From positions 1 through 8,100 of the forward strand of contig JAISSE010000236.1 of NCBI GenBank assembly GCA_031273285.1: DNA of 8,100 nt, given 5' to 3'. Of the stretch, positions 1-5,140 are shown one piece after another (within the stretch, counting starts at the first letter, position 1; each line of letters opens with the position of its first letter). The position numbers were made by a program, and so were the translations under genes. Under the pieces are notes generated by a model that did not search any database, was not told the DNA's origin, and worked only from the letters and a program-made list of their open reading frames with translations. Source of the stretch: Prevotellaceae bacterium. GTDB lineage: Bacteria > Bacteroidota > Bacteroidia > Bacteroidales > UBA932.

Positions 1-7
1 GTTTTGA

Positions 8-40
8 TTTGGCGAGATGTTCAAAAATTTTATACTTTTG
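8..40 (+). promoter_or_regulatory. Bacteroidetes-type promoter
   Basis: The -33 element TTTG lies at 8-11 and the -7 element TACTTTTG (consensus TAnnTTTG) at 33-40, with a 21-base spacer. This matches the consensus used by the Bacteroidetes primary sigma factor. Transcription would start near 46-48 and run rightward into the HAD and phosphoribosyltransferase genes, leaving an untranslated leader of about 250 bases. The match is direct. Activity is inferred. Confidence 0.6.
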
Positions 41-112
41 TACTTTATTACAATTAAGAATCGTGTTTAAACATTGAAAAAACGGAATTGCAAATTTAAA
101 GGACAGAAGGAT

Positions 113-301
113 ATGAATCAGGTTGTTATTGTGCCAATGGTGTGTTTTTTCGAAATTTTTGCCACCCCGAACGGAGGAGCCATTCTTTTAAAATATTCCC
201 GCTGCCGGAACAGCCGACCCTGTTTTCGTCAATATCGAAAGGAGAAAGTTCGGAATATTTATCTCAAACATATCATGTTGCAAAACTCTCATAACGAATG
301 A
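113..301 (+). CDS. doubtful small ORF in the leader of the HAD gene
   Basis: An ATG at 113 opens a 62-residue frame ending in TGA at 299-301. That TGA overlaps the ATG of the HAD gene as ATGA, an arrangement typical of translational coupling. A purine-rich AGAAGG sits just upstream of the ATG. The product begins with a mildly hydrophobic stretch (VVIVPMVCFFEIF) and ends in a basic, Arg/Lys-rich tail with three Cys, and I recognise no family. Against it, the frame shared with the HAD gene is also open from 100 to 294 and reads at least as protein-like (for example FPLPEQPTLFSSISKGE), although it has no ATG. In addition, the stretch around 161-185 resembles common CACCCCGAACGG-type intergenic repeats. 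It may be a regulatory leader peptide, a decayed gene or plain leader RNA. An upstream TTG at 74 could extend the frame, but nothing supports that start. Confidence 0.25.
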   Translation: MNQVVIVPMVCFFEIFATPNGGAILLKYSRCRNSRPCFRQYRKEKVRNIYLKHIMLQNSHNE

Positions 302-972
302 TACTGCATATTTCATTTGATTTGTGGCTGACCCTTATCCGGTCAAATCCTTCCTTCAAGAGGAGGAGAGCGGAATTAATTGCCGACATCTACAATTCCA
401 AGAGCTTGAATATTATGCAAATAGAGGAAATTATCACAAAAAAGGACAAACTTTATGACAGATACAACGAAATGACGGGAACGAAAATTCCTGCCAAAGA
501 AATGTATCTGAGCGTATTAAAAGAGATTAATGTTGACGGTCGCAATGTTACGGCAGAACATGCCGAGCGTTTGACCGGTCAGGCTGACGAACTGTTCATG
601 GAATATCCTCCTCTGCTGCTGAACGACAATATTTCATACATCCTGAGCAGATTGAAAAATGAGGATAAAGTGCTGAACATAGGCAGCAATACCGGATTTA
701 CGGAAGGCAAAACTCTGAGAAAAGTCCTGCAAAAAATAAATATTTTTCATTATTTTTCCTTTTGTATTTTCTCCGACGAGGTGCAGACTTCAAAACCTTC
801 GGCAAACTTTTTTCAGCGAATCCATGATAATATACATGTGTCTAAAAATCAGGTACTGCACGTCGGCGACAATCCGAAAACAGACTACAGGGGCGCTCTT
901 GATTTCGGATTCGACGCGCTCCTGATAACCAATGCTAATTATACTTTAAATGATATCAGAACAAAATTGTGA
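298..972 (+). CDS. HAD-superfamily hydrolase-like protein
   Basis: This 224-residue cytoplasmic protein shows the four HAD motifs. Motif I is FDLWLTL (residues 7-13) with nucleophile Asp8. Motif II is NIGSNTG, with Ser130 or Thr132. Motif III is Lys166 in TSKPS. Motif IV is GDNPKTD (190-196), with Asp191 and Asp196. A helical cap of about 100 residues lies between motifs I and II, as in C1-cap HADs. The second position of the motif I DxDxT signature is Trp10 instead of the Asp that serves as general acid/base in phosphatases. A simple phosphatase assignment is therefore unsafe, since 2-haloacid dehalogenases and some uncharacterised HADs also lack this Asp. The substrate cannot be read from the sequence. 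The start ATG places motif I at the extreme N-terminus, as usual. The 3' end overlaps the phosphoribosyltransferase gene by 23 bases, so the two probably share one mRNA and one pathway. Confidence 0.88.
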   Translation: MILHISFDLWLTLIRSNPSFKRRRAELIADIYNSKSLNIMQIEEIITKKDKLYDRYNEMTGTKIPAKEMYLSVLKEINVDGRNVTAEHAERLTGQADELFMEYPPLLLNDNISYILSRLKNEDKVLNIGSNTGFTEGKTLRKVLQKINIFHYFSFCIFSDEVQTSKPSANFFQRIHDNIHVSKNQVLHVGDNPKTDYRGALDFGFDALLITNANYTLNDIRTKL

Positions 973-1828
973 AAGAGAAATAATTCGCTTCTCGTTATAT
1001 CCAATCCATGCGCCGGACGAATTTGACTTCCTGCCCGAAGAATATTCCAAATTCAAGTATGGAGCGGACAATATTGCCCGAAAATTCGGATATATGCTGG
1101 CAGATGGATTTATAAGAAACTGTTTTTCCAAACATTACGATGGCAGCCGTATTGTTGTTGTGCCGAGTGCATACTCGCATATCCCGACCGCTTCGTTTTT
1201 TATGAAAAAGTATTTTGTCGATAAGCTGAATGTCTATCTTTTCGATAATAAATATCCGGTTGTCGAAGAGACAAAGATACATCGTACCGTCACATACCGG
1301 GAAGATTATGGGGAAATGTCCGCCCAAGACCGTTACAGGCTTATAAAAGGCGATAAATTTTATATCGACAGGGAATTCATTGAAAACAAAACGCTTCTGT
1401 TTCTCGATGATATAAAGATAACCGGAACTCATGAGCGTATAATCATCAATATGCTGAAAACCGGCAATATCACCAATAAATGCTACATGCTGTATTTTGC
1501 CGAATTAGCCGACAGCAGCATACCTCCGAATATTGAAAACCGGTTGAATAATTTTTATGTAAAAGACCTGGAACAGATAGATAATATTGTCAAAAATGAA
1601 CGCTTCCGCTTCAATACCCGCGTAGTTAAGTTTATACTGAACAGCAGGGACGACGGTTTTGACAGGTTCATCGAGAAGCAGAACTATGATTTTATCAGCG
1701 AATTATATTTCAATGCAATAGGGAATGAATATTTTAAATTTCCATCCTATCTCCGCAATCTGGAAAAATTACGGGATATTACAGGGCTGTTGCAGGGCTG
1801 CAAAATAAACGATTTCCCATTTCTTTAA
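950..1828 (+). CDS. phosphoribosyltransferase-fold protein
   Basis: This is a 292-residue soluble protein. The key motif is TLLFLDDIKITGTHE (residues 148-162), the hydrophobic strand, acidic pair and TGT loop that bind PRPP in type I phosphoribosyltransferases. Asp153 and Asp154 would contact the ribose hydroxyls, and Thr158-Thr160 the 5'-phosphate. An upstream strand and loop, RIVVVPSAYSHIPTAS (67-82), fits the first strand and pyrophosphate-loop region. The tail after about 200 is helical and unlike purine or pyrimidine salvage enzymes, so the base substrate is unknown. The only sensible start is the ATG at 950, inside the HAD gene, because a conserved-looking segment (RFSLYPIHAPDEF) begins at residue 13 and the next Met is residue 49. 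HAD plus phosphoribosyltransferase pairs occur in the nucleoside-like-metabolite operons described beside tellurite-resistance (Ter) genes. No Ter gene is visible here, so that link is only a hypothesis. Confidence 0.82.
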   Translation: MISEQNCEREIIRFSLYPIHAPDEFDFLPEEYSKFKYGADNIARKFGYMLADGFIRNCFSKHYDGSRIVVVPSAYSHIPTASFFMKKYFVDKLNVYLFDNKYPVVEETKIHRTVTYREDYGEMSAQDRYRLIKGDKFYIDREFIENKTLLFLDDIKITGTHERIIINMLKTGNITNKCYMLYFAELADSSIPPNIENRLNNFYVKDLEQIDNIVKNERFRFNTRVVKFILNSRDDGFDRFIEKQNYDFISELYFNAIGNEYFKFPSYLRNLEKLRDITGLLQGCKINDFPFL

Positions 1829-1843
1829 CGCAAAGGGCGCAAA
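1826..1843 (+). repeat. interspersed AACGCAAAG repeat, copy 1
   Basis: TAACGCAAAGGGCGCAAA matches 16 of 18 bases with the copy at 7981-7998. Both copies are followed or preceded by A/T runs. The TAA that opens this copy is the stop codon of the phosphoribosyltransferase gene, so the repeat abuts or has replaced the original gene end. Similar AACGCAAAGxxCGCAAAG units are widespread between genes in Bacteroidota genomes (recalled, not searched). Confidence 0.6.
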
Positions 1844-1871
1844 AAATTTTCCTTTTCTGAGGACCTCCTAA

Positions 1872-1898
1872 GCACGTACCGGCGCGGACGGCGCGTGC
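1872..1898. terminator. GC-rich hairpin between convergent genes
   Basis: GCACG at 1872-1876 pairs with CGTGC at 1894-1898. Further pairing of CCG (1879-1881) with CGG (1889-1891) extends the stem. It sits in the 98-base gap between two converging reading frames, where a bidirectional terminator is expected. Neither side has a proper T run, so intrinsic termination is uncertain. Nothing else is seen in the gap except the repeat next to it. Confidence 0.3.
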
Positions 1899-1926
1899 GG
1901 GTTGTTTGGAAACGGTATTTTGTCGA

Positions 1927-4068
1927 TTATATCTTCAGTTTAAATATAGCGTATGCCAGTTTTTTGGCGACATTGGTCGAGTCGGTATAAACGAACGACG
2001 AAGGTTCGACAATCATTGTACCCCATGAGGATTCGACCCTGTATTCCACGACATTTTTGTCGCCTGTTTTGCCGAAACGCAGTTTCACCACCGGCAAATC
2101 CGTACCGTTTGTTTCAAAGTCGATATTGAATGTCTTCAAATCGGATAAAATTTTTCCGGAATTTGCGCCCTCGCTCTCCGTAACCTCCAGCCGGAATTTC
2201 ATTTTAACGGAGCTGTATGGTATCAGTTGAGGATATGTCTGATAAAACCTGTTTCCGAATTTTTCGCCGTTGGCGTTTGTTCCCGAAGCATCGTTTGCCA
2301 GAGCCAGAGCCTCAAACAAACGCGCCAGATACAGGTTTTCGTACTCGTTGTCTTCGATTAAGTCGTTATGATAAAGCTCGTCAAGCACTTTCAGGGCTGT
2401 GCGCGTATCACCCTTTTCGAGATAAAGTTTGCCCTGAAACAGTTTGAAATATTTGCGGATAATATCCCTTTCGTCGCTTTCTATCTGTTTTCCAAATTCT
2501 TTTATGAAATAGTTTCTTCCGTAATCCTTAATCATATAGAATATTTCATCGAAAGAAATTGTCGCCTCCGAAGCAAACAGCCTGTAGTACACTTCGCTGC
2601 GTTCGGGATTGGCGGACAGTTGATTGAATATCAGCATCCGGATGACATACTGCTCCAGTTTCAGTTCGGCAATTTTCTGTAATTTCGATGGCGACAGCCA
2701 GTAATATTTATCCTCGAAACGTATTGCCGCTTCTTTTCTTTGCAGATTGATAAACTTCAGAACGCTGTGACTGAAAATATAATGACTTTGTCCCCATGTG
2801 GTTCCTATGTGAACATCGTTGAATTTCCCCGCCTTGTTGATGCATGTCATGCTCGAATCAAGCTGTCCGTTATACATCAAAGCCCTTGCCAGCCCCAGAT
2901 TGTACCATCCCCAGCCCGGTCGCACGCCTGTCGAATTTATGTGGAGCGACAGGTCGTCAACGCTTTTTTGCGGGTCGGCTTTCATCACGTCGAGGATGCT
3001 CATGTAGTAAATCGACTCCCGCAGATGGTATTTGTTGTCGTAAATATCCCTGTGGCTCGAATAGTTGAAATATGCGTATGCTTCTTCAAAATAGCCGGTT
3101 GTGAAGCGGAATATGGCATAATTGTTGTAAGGGAACACGCCCGAATAAGGCTTCATGTAGCTGTAGTACAAATGCGCCGAATCCGGTTTGTGGAGATAGC
3201 TGTATATCATCGCAAGATAGTGATATACGCTCAATTTGGCGCCGATTATCCTCCACGGGCTTACCACGGACTCGTTTTTTGCGGCATTTTTACCGATGTT
3301 TTCCAGATTCCGCTGCAGGAAATGCAATGCCGCCATCTCGTTTTCTTCGACCGAATTGTACAGGAAATCGAATTTGTCGGAAGTGTAGAATCTGTTTCTG
3401 TGATATGTCCATGCGATATAATTGTCGGCGCCGAATTCGTCGAGCTGAAAGCCCCACGATTTGTATCTGTTCAAAAGCCAGATGACGGAATCGGGACGTT
3501 CGACGTTGCTGTAACAGTCCATGAGCTTGTCGGTGATGGAGATATAGTCGTAAATGCGGTCTTTGTATTCGTCGTAGGCTTCGGATGAAGTATATACGTC
3601 CCTCAGGGCTACGGTATAATCCTTTTCGAACAGTTCCAGAGCCTGCTTCAGCGGTTTTGCCGCCTGTGCGTATCCGCCCGCATCCCCCGACCTGTCGTAT
3701 CTGTACTGTCCTTCAAGCATGTATCCGACATAATAGGTGGGGTCTTTTCTGATAAATTCCCTTGCACGCAGCATTACTTCGTTCGGCAAGCCCTTCTCCG
3801 CAATATAGCGGTTCAGTTCTTCCCGCTTGATGTCTATTTCGTATCTTTTGACGGAATTGACCTGCGAATTTGTTTCCGTAATCAGGCACAGAAACAGCAG
3901 GGATATAACCGTTTTAAGGGAATGCCTGAAAACTTGATTTTTCAAGGCAGACAAGATTTTTAAACCGGAGTTTACCAATTGTAAACGAGGATTTAAAAAT
4001 TGAAGTCGAACGCCGAAAAAGCAGTTTTCAGGAGTTCCCTTATGATAAATATAATGCAGTTTGCACAT
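1927..4068 (-). CDS. exported TPR-like protein with an insertion in its signal peptide
   Basis: This 713-residue frame starts in a TAATG overlap with the MoxR stop codon, so translation is probably coupled. The core is helical. Tetratricopeptide-like helix pairs can be seen near residues 106-150, again where a helix pair ends in PDSAHLYY, around the stretch starting GWYNLGLARAL, and near LEKGDTRTALKVLDEL. The last 90 or so residues are beta-rich and charged (for example VKLRFGKTGDKNVVEYRV) and may form a separate domain. A hydrophobic segment at 53-64 (TVISLLFLCLIT) ends in TNSQ, a plausible signal peptidase I site, so the protein is likely periplasmic. That segment lies unusually far from Met1 because residues 10-51 are encoded by a palindromic element. 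Without it the protein would be 671 residues with a normal signal peptide (MCKLHYIYHK, then TVISLLFLCL). Whether the current form is exported or translated from an internal start is unknown. I recognise no named family. Its operon suggests work with the MoxR ATPase and the transglutaminase-like protein. Confidence 0.8.
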   Translation of the reverse strand: MCKLHYIYHKGTPENCFFGVRLQFLNPRLQLVNSGLKILSALKNQVFRHSLKTVISLLFLCLITETNSQVNSVKRYEIDIKREELNRYIAEKGLPNEVMLRAREFIRKDPTYYVGYMLEGQYRYDRSGDAGGYAQAAKPLKQALELFEKDYTVALRDVYTSSEAYDEYKDRIYDYISITDKLMDCYSNVERPDSVIWLLNRYKSWGFQLDEFGADNYIAWTYHRNRFYTSDKFDFLYNSVEENEMAALHFLQRNLENIGKNAAKNESVVSPWRIIGAKLSVYHYLAMIYSYLHKPDSAHLYYSYMKPYSGVFPYNNYAIFRFTTGYFEEAYAYFNYSSHRDIYDNKYHLRESIYYMSILDVMKADPQKSVDDLSLHINSTGVRPGWGWYNLGLARALMYNGQLDSSMTCINKAGKFNDVHIGTTWGQSHYIFSHSVLKFINLQRKEAAIRFEDKYYWLSPSKLQKIAELKLEQYVIRMLIFNQLSANPERSEVYYRLFASEATISFDEIFYMIKDYGRNYFIKEFGKQIESDERDIIRKYFKLFQGKLYLEKGDTRTALKVLDELYHNDLIEDNEYENLYLARLFEALALANDASGTNANGEKFGNRFYQTYPQLIPYSSVKMKFRLEVTESEGANSGKILSDLKTFNIDFETNGTDLPVVKLRFGKTGDKNVVEYRVESSWGTMIVEPSSFVYTDSTNVAKKLAYAIFKLKI
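3915..4042. mobile_element. MITE-like palindromic element inside the TPR-like gene
   Basis: The whole stretch is an imperfect inverted repeat. The outer 20 bases read TAAGGGAATGCCTGAAAACT on the + strand and TAAGGGAACTCCTGAAAACT from the other end, matching at 18 positions. Pairing continues inward through T5/A5 blocks (3938-3942 with 4016-4020, and 3957-3961 with 3995-3999) to a central GTTTAC-caatt-GTAAAC (3970-3986). TA at 3915-3916 and TA at 4041-4042 look like a target duplication around a 124-base body. Tc1/mariner and IS630-type elements duplicate TA. It has no coding capacity of its own, so it would be non-autonomous. The net insertion of 126 bases equals 42 codons, and the host frame stays open through it. 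The palindrome is seen directly. Its mobility and family are inferred. Confidence 0.65.
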
Positions 4069-5129
4069 TACTGTTCCGAATACAGATTTAATTTACTCAA
4101 TCGCGAAATTTCCCTGCTGACAATATTTTTCAGTGTGTTTTCCTTCGCGTCCCTGTTTCTGAATATCAGCCTGTGATTCAGCACCGGTTCCGCCAGACGG
4201 GCGACGTCGTCTTCCACCGCAAAACCCCGTTTGTTCACTAATGCATAAGCGCGCAGGCATTTCAGGAAGATGATTCCGCTGCGGGGAGATGCTCCCAGTA
4301 TAATATCCTTGTGTTCGCGGGTTGCGTTTACGATGTTGAAGACGGACTGCGTGATTTCCTCGTGCACAAATGTTTCATCGGCTTTGCTTCGGAGTTCGAA
4401 AATATCGTTTTCGCTCAACACCGTTTCGACTTCGGCGGCTTTTTTATCTATAGCCCGATAGTTTCGGTACACGTCCATTTCCGACTCGCTGTCCACATAA
4501 CCGAAGGGTATTTTCATGAAAAATCTGTCCAGCTGGGCAGCCGGAAGAGGGTATGTTCCCTCTATTTCGATCGGATTCTGCGTTGCTATCACAAAAAACA
4601 GCTTTTCGAGCGGATATGTTGTGTTTCCGACCGTTATCTGATTTTCCGCCATACATTCCAGCAGGGCTGACTGAACTTTCGGCGAAGCCCGGTTGATTTC
4701 ATCCGCCAGCAGGACATTGCTGAACAGCGGTCCTTTCTTGAAGACAAAATCTTTTGTGCTGTCGTTGAACAGATGCAAGCCGATAAGATCCATCGGCAGT
4801 AAATCGGGCGTAAACTGTATTCGTTTGAATAAAAGCCCGTTTTCAGCATTTTTGCCCGATATTGACTGGGACAGGGTTTTTGCCATGACCGTTTTTCCGG
4901 TGCCGGGATTGTCCTCAATCAGGATATGCCCGCCCGCCAGAAGCACGCTGGTTATCAGTTTCAGTTCCCTGTCCTTACCTTTTAAAACTTCGCCTACATT
5001 GTTGAAAAGTATATCCAGACGCGACGAAAAACCGTTCATTTCGTTCGATTTGTCTTTCAGGATATTTTCAACTTCTCCGGGTACGATGTCCGTACTTTCT
5101 TCCGTGTTGCCGTGCAGTTCTTCTTGCAT
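4068..5129 (-). CDS. MoxR-family AAA+ ATPase
   Basis: This is a 353-residue cytoplasmic AAA+ ATPase of the MoxR type. Numbering from the ATG at 5129, the Walker A motif is EDNPGTGKT (72-80, Lys79) and Walker B is LLADEINRA (140-148, Asp143-Glu144). Sensor 1 lies in IATQNPIE (Asn185), LDRFF carries Arg202, and sensor 2 is GASPRSG (Arg283), a MoxR hallmark followed by the C-terminal helical lid. Length and all catalytic residues are normal. MoxR ATPases act as chaperone-like remodellers, usually for a von Willebrand A or DUF58 partner encoded next door. No such partner is encoded here. A TTG two codons upstream could also start translation, but the ATG is preferred. It lies 11 bases after the transglutaminase gene stop, with only an A/T-rich leader and no Shine-Dalgarno, as is usual in Bacteroidota. 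The stop overlaps the next gene as TAATG. Confidence 0.93.
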   Translation of the reverse strand: MQEELHGNTEESTDIVPGEVENILKDKSNEMNGFSSRLDILFNNVGEVLKGKDRELKLITSVLLAGGHILIEDNPGTGKTVMAKTLSQSISGKNAENGLLFKRIQFTPDLLPMDLIGLHLFNDSTKDFVFKKGPLFSNVLLADEINRASPKVQSALLECMAENQITVGNTTYPLEKLFFVIATQNPIEIEGTYPLPAAQLDRFFMKIPFGYVDSESEMDVYRNYRAIDKKAAEVETVLSENDIFELRSKADETFVHEEITQSVFNIVNATREHKDIILGASPRSGIIFLKCLRAYALVNKRGFAVEDDVARLAEPVLNHRLIFRNRDAKENTLKNIVSREISRLSKLNLYSEQ

Positions 5130-5140
5130 AATCAAATATA

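Noticed and set aside
995..1432. 145-residue - strand open frame
   Set aside because: It is antisense to the phosphoribosyltransferase gene, whose PRPP motif makes the + strand frame clearly the real one.
2740..3588. 282-residue + strand open frame antisense to the TPR-like gene
   Set aside because: It lies wholly inside a convincing - strand gene in the usual shadow register, has low-complexity Val/Ile/Arg/His content and no recognisable domain.
3943..3954. Internal TTG starts (near residues 40-43) as the true start of the TPR-like protein
   Set aside because: They would give a reasonable signal peptide, but they lie inside the palindromic element, have no supporting upstream site, and the TAATG coupling start is stronger. 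They remain possible only as a consequence of the insertion.
5127..5135. TTG at 5135 as MoxR start
   Set aside because: An ATG lies two codons downstream at 5129, and no ribosome binding site favours the TTG.
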